The notes under the pieces were generated by a model, which was not told the origin of the DNA, did not search any database, and saw only the letters and a list, made by a program, of their open reading frames with translations. The position numbers and the translations under genes were made by a program. A stretch of DNA of 64,000 nucleotides from Paramecium sonneborni (taxonomy: Eukaryota; Ciliophora; Oligohymenophorea; Peniculida; Parameciidae). Location: positions 39,604-103,603 of the forward strand of contig CAJJDN010000152.1 in the NCBI GenBank assembly GCA_905182985.1. Reading direction: 5' to 3'. Each line of letters opens with the position of its first letter. The stretch's first letter is position 1. Positions 37,612 through 50,573 of the stretch are shown here, piece after piece.

Positions 37612-40611
37612 TCACAAATATAAAGATGCAGCAAAAACAATGCCTTTTTTAAGTTTCTTAGAACTTTCTTTAAACTTATTTTCTAGTTCTTTATTTCCAA
37701 TAACTTTTGCAGCTTCCTCCATTTATTTTATTAATTCATCCAATCTTCTAAGACATCTAATAATTGATCCTTCAAAGAGATCAGTCATTTTACAAATCTA
37801 AAGGAATGATTATCCTTAACACCAAGCCAAAGTAACTTCCATCATTTAACTCTTGAAGGTTGATAAATATTCTTTCTAGAAGTATATGATATGATTAAAA
37901 TTACTTCATCAATGTTCATTTTAGATTCAATATAAACAGAATAAAGATATTTGGCATGTTCAAGTACTTTAGTATAGAGTTATTACATTTTGTCATTTTT
38001 TAATTGGAATTTATCATTATTATTTTCATCATGTACAAAGACACTTAAAACAGCACAAATTTCTTCAGAAGATAGATCATTAAAGAGTCCACTAACTAAT
38101 AATTCAGTTAACTAATAGGATTAAGAATAGATAAATTACCATAATTTCATCGCCTGCTGAAATTTCACAAGCTACTTTTCCTTTCATCTAAACAATCTCA
38201 TCTTTAGATATATATTATAATCTTCTTAAGATTCTTTTCATTCTTTTTAGATCTCCACTTAAAACCATTTGTGAACTTTCTTCTATTTATTTATTAAGTA
38301 ATTTGATAGTTTGAATAAGTTTAACTTTTTCACCATAGATTAATAATTCTTTATCAAGATTTTAATTATTTAGATCATTTTTGACTTATTCAATTTATTC
38401 TGATAATGATTATCTCTATTCTAACAATTTATCAAGTGAATCATCACTAATTTTCATATCTTTAATAGGATGAATAAGAGGAAGTTGTCCTTTAAACTAT
38501 TTGATTAATTTAATCATAGTTAATCTAATTTATGATTTGCTATCATTAGTTCTAAGATCTTTAGGTAGATTCAGTTTAATGGTACTGATTTCATATAATT
38601 ACTCCATAGAAATAGGTACAATTTCTAATTCTCCATCTTATTCATATTATAATTAAGGTTACAATGGTTCATTCTATAAATATATATATATATATACCTT
38701 CTTTCTTTTTTAAACATACAACATAACATCTAAAATAATAGTTTATTCTTAATCTTTATTCTTTTTATTTCCAAATTTCTTTTACATGAAATTAATTGCA
38801 ATTCCCCATCCCCAATCTCCATCAGATCCTTTAATTTTAATAATTCTACCAATGTGTAAAAAGGGTAATACAATTTAAGGTTAATAACTAATCTTTCTAA
38901 TCTTATTATAGATATGTGTAGATTATTAAAGTAAGTCATGATAATTAGATAATTTATCTTCATTTTTAATATCTATTTAATCTCTTTTTGATTTATAATC
39001 TTATAACTTTTCTTTCATTTCAGGTAATTATCTATCATTTTAAAATTAATGAAAAGATTTCTTAATAATAAATTCTGGATCAGTATCTTCCATTCTCATA
39101 GAATTAATTAACATATTATATGATAATCTAAATGAAGAATTTAAACAATCTGATTTTCCCTTTAACATTGATTTAGCTACTTCTTAATCCATTTTTTCAT
39201 CACACATTAAAATACATACTCCTTTCTCATCAATACCTCTTCTACCAGCTCTACCACTCATTTATATATATTCTCCTCCTTAAATCCATCTAAATTATTC
39301 ACCATCAAATTTTCTAACTGAAGTAAATACTACTGTTCTAGATGGCATATTTAATCCCATAGAAAATGTTTCTGTTGAAAATAATGCTTTTAAATATCCT
39401 TCTTAAAATAATATTTCAATTATTTCTTTCACAATAGGTAATAATCCACCATGATGTATTCCGATTCCTTTCTTTAAAATTGGAAGCATCAATTATATCT
39501 ATGGCAATTATCTATCTTCTTCTGATAAACAATTCATTGCATTCTTATATATTGTTTCAATATTCTCTTTCTCTTTTGGATTTGTTAAATCTAATTTCTA
39601 CATTCCTATAGCATATCCTTCTACTTCTCTTTTTGAAAAAGAAAATACTATAGTTGGTGCTAATTCTCTATCTTATATCATTTTCATTAATTTAAATAAA
39701 TCTGATCCTTCACTAGCTTTTCTTTTTCTTGTATTTTCTACATTTTCTTCTAATTTAGCTACAGCCTCTTAAAATTTATCTTCTTTAAATTTTCCTGTTT
39801 CATCAACAACTAAGAATAATCCTTCAGCACCACTTGGAAATAAATAATGTTATAAAGGTGTAGGACGATAATCAGTATAAACTACATGACAAGGTTAATG
39901 TTTAATTCTACAAACCCATTCAGCAAATTCACTAGCATTAGGAATTGTTGCAGATAAAAAGACAAATCGAACATTCTAATTTAATAAGATAATAGTTTCT
40001 TCCCAAACAACTCCTCTTTCTCTATCTCTCATATAATGTACTTCATCCATAATAACCCATGCTACTTCTCTCACAATTTCTGATCCTCTATATAACATAC
40101 TCCTTAGAATTTCTGTAGTCATAACTAAACAAAAAGCATTTTCATTTAAAGTTACATCTCCAGTAACTAATCCAACATCTCCAAACTCTTATTACAATTC
40201 TCTATATTTTTGATTTGATAAAGCCTTGATTGGAGATGTATAAACAACTCTTTATTTATCTCTCTTAGCCATAGCTATAGCATATTCTGCTACTGCTGTC
40301 TTTCCAGCACTTGTATGAGCAGCCACTAATACTGATTCATTTGCCTCTAGAGTTTTTACAGCTACTTTTTGAAATGCATCTAAAGTAAACTTGTATTATT
40401 TTGCATTCTATTTCTTTTCTTAAATTGCTTTGTAATCTTCAGGAGTGTACCATTCATGAATACATCCTTCATTTTCTTAGTTTTTTATTATTTTAAATGC
40501 CTCTACCTTCTCATCTTCTTCTACATTCATCGACACATCTTCATCCACTTCATTCTCTAATTATATTTCATCAACATTTCCCTTTGTTTCAAAAACACCA
40601 AATAAATCCAT
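37612..40611 (-). CDS. MTR4: Exosome RNA helicase MTR4
   Basis: About 970 residues; a few tiny introns lie in the 3' half. Superfamily 2 helicase motifs appear in order: [14 protein letters not shown] (Walker A), [45 protein letters not shown] (Walker B), [41 protein letters not shown]. The end, [12 protein letters not shown] preceded by [12 protein letters not shown], is the MTR4-type DSHCT C-terminus. MTR4 unwinds RNA and feeds it to the nuclear exosome. The N-terminal leader is short and acidic. It could be confused with cytoplasmic SKI2, but the C-terminus and DEVHYMRD favour MTR4. Confidence 0.93.
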
Positions 40612-40695
40612 TAATTAATTAAAGTAATATATTGAGTTAAATATTTCCTATTTAATAATTACTTATAAATTTATTTATTTTATTAACACTTCCCA
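40612..40695. promoter_or_regulatory. 84-nt bidirectional promoter
   Basis: Only 84 nt separate the start codons of the divergent MTR4 and tandem-PX genes, so promoters and 5' leaders of both must fit here. AT-rich; no specific motif recognised. Confidence 0.6.
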
Positions 40696-41525
40696 ATGTA
40701 AAACCAATACTCAGTCAAAATTAATTATCTCATTCAAAATGATAAAGTTCATTATCAAGTCATTGTTTCTACTCTATCTAATCCTACTGATATCAAAACT
40801 ACAATGAACAGATATTCTGAACTCAAAGATTTTCATGAATAAATACTCAAAAATATTAATTTACTCAAACTTTAATTGTAATTACCTGAATTCCCTAAAA
40901 GATCAATCTTTTCTAAAACTAATAAAAATTAAGAAAAAATTATTCAAAGATAACAAGAATTAGAAATCTATTTCAATCAACTTTTTAGCATTGATAAAAT
41001 ACTTAGTTTACCACCTGTATAATTGTATTTACCCATTTAAACCCCATTAAATTAATAGTATATATTTTAATCTATCTCTAGAATGAAAATCTCAATCTCA
41101 ATTGAAAGTTACACAGTATATGATGATGTCGTTATCTATTCTATGAGATTTAAAAATAGAATCACAAAAGAGGAGTGGATCTTTAAATAGAGATATTCAG
41201 AAATTAAAAATATTCATGATGCTTTAATTGATTAAGGATATAGAGGAAAATTACCACCTTTTCCAACTCGTAAACTATTTGGATAAACTAATGAAAATCC
41301 AGGTTTTAATTTATTTTCATTTTTTTAGAAACAATAGAAAAAAGACGAGAAGATCTAGAAGTTTATCTTAATGCTATTTTTAGTACATAAGAAATTTATG
41401 AAAATGAGATTATTCAATTTTTGATTTCAGATTCTAAAAAATATTTTGAAACTAATAAAAAATTAGAAGAATAAAAAAAAAATAATACAAGCTTGAAATC
41501 TTAAGAAGAAAAAATTGTTTCGTGA
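40696..41525 (+). CDS. Tandem PX-domain protein
   Basis: 267 residues after one 26-nt intron. Two PX-like halves are visible. Residues ~5-120 show VIVSTLSN, RYSELKDFHEQIL, LPEFPKR and a helical end with LEIYFNQLF. Residues ~135-240 show SIESYTVYDD, QRYSEIKNIHDAL, LPPFPTRKLFG and RREDLEVYLNAIF. The proline-rich loop (LPxFPxR) and the helix after it are hallmarks of PX domains, which bind phosphoinositides on endosomal membranes. No other domain apart from a lysine/glutamate tail. It is not a typical sorting nexin because no BAR domain follows. Confidence 0.82.
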
Positions 41526-41610
41526 TTAAATTTACTATACATCTTTTTGTTGTTTATATATTTAATAATTATTTATTTAATTTTATATAAATATTTATAT
41601 TTAACTACTA

Positions 41611-43272
41611 ATGAAAACAAACAGTATTCATTCAGATATTATGGATAAATAACCTAAATACTCCCAATTCATTAATTCTTAACTTTTTAATTGCTATCGA
41701 GTTGTAACTAAGGATCGTTAGAATAAATCTCATAATTAACTGAGTCCATCAGATGACTAAAAATTAGCATAAAATTTATCAACATCTTAAAGTTATGTAA
41801 ATGCTATGAAAGCATTATAAGATAAAATTAAATCTTTGGAAATTGAAAATTAAAATCTCCAATCCAAAATTGTAATTATACCTTATATCCATTCAATTAG
41901 TCGTCATAAGGTTTTAAAGAGTTAATTAAATAAACAGAAGGGAAATAAAGATAAATAAGTAGCCATAATAAAATAAATGAAAATTAGTAAATAAAAGAAA
42001 AAGAACTAAAATTAGTTTAGATGGAATTAGAAAAAAACTAAACAAGAGATGAATATGAATAGAAAATTTTGTAATTACAATAAAATTTAATAAATATTAC
42101 TTAATAATCAGATTAACGATATAGAGAGCAATTAGAATAGATACAAAAATTGTAAATATAATATTGATATCTTATTAGATAAGATTAATTATAATTATAG
42201 GGAGAAAGTAATTAAAATTATCGGGATAAAATTAACTAATAAACTCAAGCAATATAGCATGAGAAATAAGTAATTTTTATAATTATATAAATAGAATAAT
42301 AATAATCTAGAATTTATTTTAGATAAAGAAAAGAGGGAAACTAAATTTTTAGTAGAAAAGAATGAACGATTGTAAGATGAAATTAGTAAATTAAAAGAAT
42401 AATTATTTGATATACACAATTATATGAATTGGTATACAAAATAATATGATGAGTCAACAATTTAAAGTATAATGTATATTTTATTTAAAGAATTACAGGA
42501 AGAAACAACAAAATATAAAGCATAAATTTATGAATTAAAAAATTAGTTGGATTAATATAAGGAACAAAATTTAAAATTATAATTAGGTTTAGATCATAAA
42601 AAGTAAGAGTTATAAAAATCAGAGTTAAAAAGAGTTAAGAAATTATCAGAATCTAATATATAGATAGATATGTTAAAACAACAATTAATTAGTTTATCTT
42701 CAAATTCAAATATTCATACATAAAGTCCAAGAGAGACATAAAAGAAAGATTATGTTAAATAGAATGCAAATATAGGAAATAAAATATAAAACTTAAGGAA
42801 TCATAGATAACAAAATAAAGATAACTAGATAAAAATGTTAGATTAACCATACAATTCAATATTGAATAGTTAATAAGAATCTTTTAAATAATAATAAAAT
42901 GATTCATAAAGTAGTGTTTTCAGTAGATTGATTGTAAAGACTTAAGAAGAGAATTTTCTTACTCAATAGAAAAGTGATGAAAGAAATAATTTTGTGAATT
43001 CAACAGATGAAAGAATATATCTGGATTAATAAAGTGCAAATAAACACTAAAAATACATCTAAAATTAATCAAGAATTCATTATTTAAATGAATAATTAAA
43101 AATACTTAATCAGAGATATGAAGATATTGAAATTGAAATTTAATAATCAAATGATTTTAAAATAAAAAGAGAAAAAAGATAATATCTACTTCAAATAATA
43201 GATTAAATATAAGATATAAATAAAGAGTTAAATGATAATTTAACCAAAGCCAAACTTGCTTAAAGCTATTGA
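41611..43272 (+). CDS. Coiled-coil protein
   Basis: 526 residues after three introns (29, 27 and 25 nt), in frame. A short non-coiled N-terminus with serines (HNQLSPSDDQKL) precedes long coiled coil, a serine/threonine-rich middle (LSSNSNIHTQSPRET) and a C-terminal helix. Glutamine is very frequent. No enzyme or binding motif recognised. Converges on the large membrane protein gene with 62 nt between stops. Confidence 0.72.
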
Positions 43273-43334
43273 ATCTTTCTTTAAATATGAATATGCTCAA
43301 TATTACATCTCTAATAAAAATATATATTTATATT

Positions 43335-46300
43335 TCATTATGTTTCTTCAATTAATAATGATCTTATATATCTTTCAAATTAATCATCTAACATAGTTAT
43401 GGAAGATGGCAACAGTTGTATAAATCTTTTAATTATATTAAATTCTGTTTCTAAGTATTTTTTAAATCCTAAAAATATAATTGAAATAGATATGATAGCA
43501 AATATTAAATAAATTGAAGAAAGCACCTAAAATTAAATAAATTTATAATTACAATTGATATAGTTTGTAAATCAATGGTTACACCTAACATACTTGATTT
43601 TAATTTTTATGTCATTAATTAAAACACTCTAACCATAATAATTCCAGCTTCATTATCATAAATTGGATGTTCTACTCTTTTGCTGAACTTGTTTATTACA
43701 ATTTATGTTTAAATCGAATTCTTTATAAAATTCAATGCAGCAATAACTCCTTTCAAAAAATTTCCTTAAATTGATATTGGACAAAAATCTACTAAAAATC
43801 CCATCTGATCTTTATTTAAAATATCACAAACTGATTATTTTTAAACTTAACTAAAAAAATTTACAAAATCATTATTGACTTAATATTTAGTAGAATCAAA
43901 TTCTTAAGTTAACAAATTAAACTTTACTATATTTTCTATTCCTTAATCAATTAATGAAAACATTTATTTATTATCAAATTCTGTTAAATAGGTAAAATTT
44001 GGGAAAATAAAATAGTAATCTCTATTCTAATATAGAGTTGCTGATGAATAAGTCATATCCTAGATTAATTTATAAATATCAATTGTATCTGGATATTTTT
44101 TTAAATAATTCTATTCTCCTAAGAATATTATTATACTCAATCCTAAAAATATAATCCAAATTCCTAAGATTAATGAAACACTCATTATTATTGATAAAGA
44201 TTCATATTATAATAAAGCATTCCTCTATTAATCTTTATTTCTTCTATTTAATTATTCTAATATCTTTTATTGAACTAAGAGTTATTATTCTTTTGATTAC
44301 AAGTCAAACTTATATTAAAAAACTTGATCTGGATTTTTTAATAATTATTTTTAAATAATTTTATATCTATCTATTTCATATTATAATTTAGGCACATTAC
44401 AAAATTTGAAAACTCCTAAATACAAATCTTATCTATGATTAAACAATTTAAAATAATAAATTATAAATAATGTAATTAAGAGAGTAATAATAATAAAAAT
44501 AGCCCAAATAATAGTCCAATCTTACTCAATTTTTATACTTCTATTTATTGAGTAATCCATAATTTCTAAAGTTAATTCTTCCAACCAATAATGAAGATGG
44601 AATTAATTTGCAACTCCAAATACTTGAATAGCAGTACCAGCTGTGCTCATTCTATTTTCATATTTATATTTATATTAATATAAATTTTGAATAATTTATT
44701 GTAATGCTTCTCTAATATTTAATGTTACCTTATAAACATCACTTGCGTTTGCATCCATAAATACCATATCAATAGTTTTATTTTCAAAAAAAGGCTATAA
44801 ATTTTAATTGTTTAATTATTTGATAAAGATTTCTTTAATTTCAGCAAATCCTATATATATATTATCATAAAAAGGTTTTGTCAATACAGCAGCTTAAGTA
44901 GCAGTTAGTGCACCTTCTTAAACATAAGAATTATAAGCAACTATTGCTATTCTCATAGCTACAAATATATCATGAGGGGCCATAAAACTACTGTGTAATT
45001 CTATCATATCTATTTCAGATACAAATTAATTTAAATCTTATTAATTTTTAGTGATTATTATTATATAGTGAATACAACTTAATATAAAATACATTATTAA
45101 TAATATTATAAATATTCTTAACTATTTTGGATTATGAGGTTTTAATATCTATTAAATCATTTCATATTTCTTATAAAATTATGATTATTTGGCATATCCA
45201 ACTTAAGATGAATTAGTATCTTCTCCTTTCAATTGAAATTAAGGTTTCTTAACTTATTCTATATCTTCCATATCAACTGCTTTACCAATTTGATTTTTAG
45301 ATGAATATGAAATACCTTCAGGATTTTATATTATTTAACTATAATATTCTTATTATTTTAAAAGAGGATTTGCTGAATTCAATGCAATAGGATTTAAACT
45401 AATATCTACAGGGCTCATTAGATTAACCTCATATTTTAATTGATCTGGTTGATAAAATTATTAACTTTTATCGACAATTAAATTAATCTCAAATTAATGA
45501 TCATCTCTTCTAAAAGGTTCAAATTTCTCTTTCTCTATTTTTAAATTACAAGGAGGATTAGCAAATCCTTCTTATTCTGACACTGGAGAAAACTCTTAAT
45601 CTAATGAATTATTTGCATATTCTTTCTCAAAATATGAATCTTCTACTTTCAACTCTTTTATCTCTACAATATAATATTAATATCCATATAACTCTCGACT
45701 TTATATTGTTAATAAACATTCAAAATTCATTATATTTTCCTCCATTTACCATACAGAAAAATCTTACTTTTTATTTCTAAACTAATTATCTTCTAATGGA
45801 TTTATCAGAATAGATTATTTTAAAAATTAAAAATCTGTTAAATTTAAAAGTTCTTTTTTAGAACGAAGTTATTAAAATTTTGGAATTATATATTCAATAG
45901 GAACATCTTATAACAAATTTTCTTTTATATTCTCTATATAATAATTAGTAAATTATAATTTATCCAAAAGATTTTAGGTTATTCCACCTACTTTTTAATT
46001 TACATCTACTAATATAAAAGCTGATGTTTAAAAAGTTTCATTTAAAAATGCCAAAAATTATATTTAAGATATATCACTAAAATTAACCTCAAAAAAGAAT
46101 TCAAATGGTTTCATTATCATTTTATGGAGTTTATAAAAATTTAAACCCTTTTTTAAATAAAACCGAGATTAAGATGTTTATAAGAATCTTTATACTAATA
46201 ATTAATGTTCATTAATTATTCCTTCTGGCAGTAAAGAATCAATTGAACAGTTTCCTCTAAAATCATCATAATTTCTTTCAAAAAACATACAAATCTCAGG

Positions 46301-47632
46301 AGTTATATTTTATATTTGTAGTTCTTATGTATCTTCAAATAATTTTATATTCATATATATTAAATTCTTATTAATTAATGCAAATTTTTAGTTTGCATTG
46401 TTATGTACATTTATTAACTTCTCATCCGAAATTGAAGAATAACATGTTATTTTATGAGCTTATAAATAATTTTCTAAAAGTTCTCCTTAAAAATAAGTAT
46501 ATAATGATTAGATTCTTTGACTTGGAAAATATTTGAATAATTTGATTAGTTTCTGTTCCAAAATTTCAATTTTCTTGCTTAATTATTTAGATACTTGAAA
46601 AAGTTAAATAGATCTAATATGTTTTACTTATTATAATTGAAGATAGAAACCTAATTTAGAATTTACTAAAATTTGGACTTATTCTTTTAAGCTTTAATTT
46701 CTCTTTTCACTTTTTAAAATTAATTCTATACCAATTTACAGATTATAAGTATCCCCAATCATTTCTTTGTGTTAAAATGATAGTTGTAATTTTTACCTTA
46801 CTTTTTCTCTCAATATCATTATTCTTACTTTTTGAGTAAAGTTTAATAAATGACTTCCAGTAAATACAAGCATTTTATTAAGCTTATTCATTTTTTATTA
46901 ACCAGTCTCATATATATCTTAAGATTTTGATGATTTACTTACTGATTATCTGGCTTAATGTATTGTATTAAAAGATTTAATTTACTCATTAATTTTTTCT
47001 TTAACCAAACTTTTACTATTTGTTCTTATTGTAATATTGAATAATAAGATGTTAATTTATTTGAGAGCTAAGTTATTTAATCCAATTCTATAGAGAAGAG
47101 AAACATAATGAACATAATGATTGGCATTTCTATTTTTTTAATCTACTTTTTAAAGTTCTTTAATATATTGTTTCATTTAAGATTTGTAATAAAAATTCAA
47201 CAAATATTTTGGTAAAAATTCTTGATTTATTTATGTTAACGGTAATAATTATTGCGGTTCTATTTGAAGCTTTTTCTATTGATAATCATCTATTATTTTA
47301 GTATAAATAAAAATAGATTAGGAGAATGAAATGAATTCATCATTCAAAAATTTTGAAAGTAAATATTTACAATTTGAAATTGAAAATTTTTAATTTTTGG
47401 ATATCACTTTATTATCTCTTTATTGAAAAAATTTGTATAATATTTGATTTAATAAAGGAACATTGATATAAATTAATATATTGATATTGATATTAATGTC
47501 TGATTATAAATTAACCAATATCAATAAAGATTAAATAAATTAATATGAAATTACAATTAAAGTTGTAAAAATAACCTTTTTCAAACATGTTAAAAGACTT
47601 AAAGTATTATTTAACATTAAAATAGATATCAT
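43335..47632 (-). CDS. Large multi-pass membrane protein with PAS-like region (Tmc-like)
   Basis: Roughly 1350-1400 residues with several tiny introns. The N-terminal third has hydrophobic helices (KKVIFTTLIVIS). The middle contains a PAS-like stretch and the motif LLPEGIINEHQLLVQRFL followed by a tract resembling ciliate 'tiny macrocysts'-like proteins (conserved H at the start of a helix, then FFFEVNFSDIS and AFILVDVNQK). After an acidic linker come an extracellular-type segment flanked by helices (FIILLIMYFILSC, WTIIWAIFIIITLLITLFI) and a final helix (IYLIFAIISISIIFLGF) before the stop. Family assignment rests on this arrangement and is tentative. Function probably sensory. The exact start is uncertain (47632 or 47617). 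Confidence 0.65.
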
Positions 47633-47645
47633 CAAAAGTATAATG

Positions 47646-48296
47646 GCCTATAGAATTTAATTGTATTTTTTAAGATAATAGAAAATGATAATTTAGAATA
47701 TATTAAGTATCCAAATAATGAAATCACTTAATGTCAATTTGAGATTAGAAAAACAATTTAAATTAAAGTCGATGGTTTCTTTACATAGCATAATGATCAA
47801 AAAGTTAATAGTAAATAGAAATAGTAATGTCAGTATTGTTATTGTGATATAAAGGTAGTTTAGTTCAATAATACCATCATTTTTTAAATTATAACTTAGA
47901 GATTGAAAACAAAGACATTATAATGGTATTTGTAAGAATATTGGAAAGAGTTAAAATAGGTTTGAACTTAAATGCATATAAAAGGATAGCTAATTAATAA
48001 TTGGTTTATGATTTGTGTTCCATTTCTTTGAAATATTTAACAATAAAGGAATAAATATAAACAATATGCTAAAGATCAGAGGTATCAAGAAATTATATTT
48101 AGGTATATAACCTTAAAGTATAAAGTCAGGCCGAGCTAATACTTCGATATACCAAAACTAATTAATAGGTGTGACTATTTATTCATCCAAATAATTGTTT
48201 GAATTAAGAGGAAAGTTAAGGAATAGCAAAGGCTAAAGCAATCCTAAAAAATAAAAGCAAAATAAAACAGAATTATTCAAAGGATAATAATAATGA
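47646..48296 (+). CDS. Unresolved small gene, two coding-like exons
   Basis: Two coding-like pieces point the same way. One at about 47646-47860 is charged and ends with a cysteine cluster CQYCYC. The other at about 48010-48296 is basic (LFELRGKLRNSKGQSNP) and ends at TGA 48294-48296. I could not join them with a clear intron, so the middle is not resolved. No family recognised. It may be a real gene with a missed intron or a decaying one, like the Rab remnant next to it. Confidence 0.35.
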
Positions 48297-48540
48297 AGTT
48301 AAAGGATGGAATTGATGAATTACTCTTTTAGGGGAATTGAAATTTTTATCTTATCTTATTTGATTTTCATTAATTTTCTTATTCAAATTTTATATTATAT
48401 GGTACATTGATATGAATATGTTTTAATTATTAAAGCTTTAATTTTATTAAAAACTAAGAATAATTTTAAGAATAGGTTCATCAAATGATTAATTTTTATA
48501 TTATATAATAAATTATGTATAAAAGCCTTAATATGATATT

Positions 48541-49080
48541 ATGTGTTAATTTCTAATAATTGTTTATCTTAAGTTAGAAAATTTAATCTGCTTACTCGTT
48601 TTACTGATGGTATTTATAGTAAAAGTCATATAACAATAGTTGAGGTTGATTTTAGATTGAAGGAAGCGAAAGAAAATGGTAAAACCATGAAGATGTAGAT
48701 TTTGGATACAAGGAGGATAAGAATATGTTTATTGAGTATTGTTAGTTAATGTTATAGATGATATTATTTCATTTATAGAAATAAGTATTAGGATGAAATA
48801 ATATAGGAAAATAGATGCGGCTTTAATTTTAATTGGTAAAAGTGAGTTATTGAAGACTAAAGGATAATTTTAAAAATAAAAAGGATAAGATATAGGTAAT
48901 ATAATAAATTGGGAGTGGATTATTTTAAGATATCTGCTAAAACAGGAAAAAATGTATTTTAAAGTACTATAAGGATTAGCTGAATTGTTTGAGTCTTAAA
49001 ATAATGAAAAGATACCTCTTCCTAATTTTACTGAAAACAATAAATTATAAGATCAATATGACTTCAAATATTAGAAATAA
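48541..49080 (+). pseudogene. Decayed Rab-family GTPase
   Basis: Recognisable Rab pieces appear in order but in different frames: FNLLTRFTDGIYSKSH (switch I side), VEVDFRLKE, NGKTMKMQILDT (before switch II), a DT-GGQEY remnant one base out of frame at 48706-48727, and VDYFKISAKTGKN (the G5 SAK motif) near 48920-48950. The P-loop has lost its glycines (...QVRKFNLL where GxxxxGKS is expected). Frameshifts after ILDT and after the SAK motif, plus TGA stops, make an intact product unlikely. No start codon seen. The closest live relatives would be Rab/Ras-like vesicle GTPases. Confidence 0.75.
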
Positions 49081-49153
49081 AAAATAAAAATAAGAATGTT
49101 GTTTGATAACAATGAGTATTAATCTATAAAAATATGTCAATATTATTATAATT

Positions 49154-49226
49154 GATCGCGTGGTGTAGGGGTTATCACGCGTCCCTAACAAGGACGAGGC
49201 CGCCAGTTCGAGACTGGCCGTGATCA
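49154..49226 (+). tRNA. tRNA-Val (anticodon AAC)
   Basis: Folds into a standard cloverleaf: acceptor GATCGCG with CGTGATC, D-arm GTG/CAC, anticodon stem CGTCC/GGACG with loop CTAACAA (anticodon AAC, reads GTT and, once A34 is modified, other valine codons), T-arm GCCAG-TTCGAGA-CTGGC, discriminator A. The T-loop carries the B-box core TTCGA. No intron. The 3' CCA is not encoded, as usual in eukaryotes. Confidence 0.96.
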
Positions 49227-49232
49227 TTTTTT
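49227..49232 (+). terminator. Pol III T-run terminator
   Basis: Six thymines directly follow the tRNA discriminator base, the usual RNA polymerase III stop. Only 15 nt later the next protein gene starts. Confidence 0.8.
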
Positions 49233-49247
49233 ATAATTAATTTATTT

Positions 49248-50477
49248 ATGTAATTATTTTTTTAGTTTTTGGGATTACTTTTTACAATAGTATGTTAAGA
49301 TCCTAATGATGCAGTATTTTCATAGTCAATAAATGTAGTCTTAAATGGTCAATTAAAACACTATTTTGTTGGTAATGTTGTAGTACATGCATCAAGCAGA
49401 TAAGAAAAAAACGAATATTTTCCAGATGATTCAACAACTTTTGATGATGATGGAACACCTGAATTCATAGAATATTTAGAACCTTATGATTATGATTAAT
49501 TTATTGATCTTAATGATTTAAGAGTTTCTAGAATATATCCTGATGTTAATAAAAATTAAGTATTGCCTTACGATATTTAAAAAGGTAATATGAGCAACTA
49601 TATGGTTAAAAAATATCTTGGAGATGGTACATTTGCTTTTGTTTAAAGTGCTATTAGATTGAGTGATGGATTACCTGTTGTATTAAAATAAATCAAAAAA
49701 GAATATACATGGTGGGCTAAAATGGAAGCTAAAGTTTTAAATACACTCAATTAAGAGAATAATCCTAATATTGTTTAAATGGTTGATGCATTTTTTAATG
49801 AATCCAGTCCAGTTCTTGTTTTTAAAGAACTTTAGAATTGTACAACTTTTGATTACAGAATATACAATTATTATCATGACTTAACCTCTTCGGATATTAA
49901 ATAATTATACTATAAACTATTTCAAGCATTAGCTACAAGTCATTCAAAAGGAATTATGCATTTAGATATCAAACCTGCAAATATTATTATCAATGATGAT
50001 TAAATTCAATTGATTGATTGGGGAGTTAGTGATTTCTATTTCCCTATGAAAGAATATCGAACTAGGGTAGGTACTCGTCATTATAGAGCTCCAGAATAAT
50101 TAATTCATTACAAATACTATAATTATGCAGTTGATGTATGGGCTCTTGGTTCTATTTTTGCAACTGCTGTTTTTAAGAAATATCCATTCTTTAATGGAAG
50201 AAATAATGATGATTAACTACTTAAAGTAGTTAAAGTTTTAGGTTCTGAAGATTTCTTTAAATTTTGCTATAAATACAATGTTCGTGTTCCTAATGATCTT
50301 TATCAAAAATTGAGGAGCTATGAAAAAATACCTTTAGAAAAATTTATAAATGATGAAAATAAAGAGTTAGCAACACCTTAAGCTATTGATTTACTGAATA
50401 AAATTTTTGTTTATGATCATGCATTTAGAATAACTGCTAAAGATATTTTACAACATGAATATTTTAAAGATTTATGA
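49248..50477 (+). CDS. CK2-alpha-like kinase with signal peptide and altered HRD motif
   Basis: 409 residues, no intron. The start [16 protein letters not shown] is a typical secretory signal, followed by an acidic ~90-residue segment. The kinase domain shows [15 protein letters not shown], then HLDIKPAN instead of HRDxKPx[10 protein letters not shown] (CK2 uses DWG), [31 protein letters not shown] and KVLGSEDF, all close to casein kinase 2 alpha. Cytosolic CK2 has no signal peptide, so this enzyme should act in the secretory lumen or outside. Catalytic Asp, Lys and Asn are present; the Arg of HRD is Leu. The ATG lies 15 nt after the tRNA terminator; a later Met would remove the signal. Confidence 0.88.
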
Positions 50478-50573
50478 TTTTAAGATAGAATCTAATTTAA
50501 TATATACTTTTTATAAATAACAACAAAAACATAACAATATATCTATTTATATTAATATTATTTTTATTTAATA

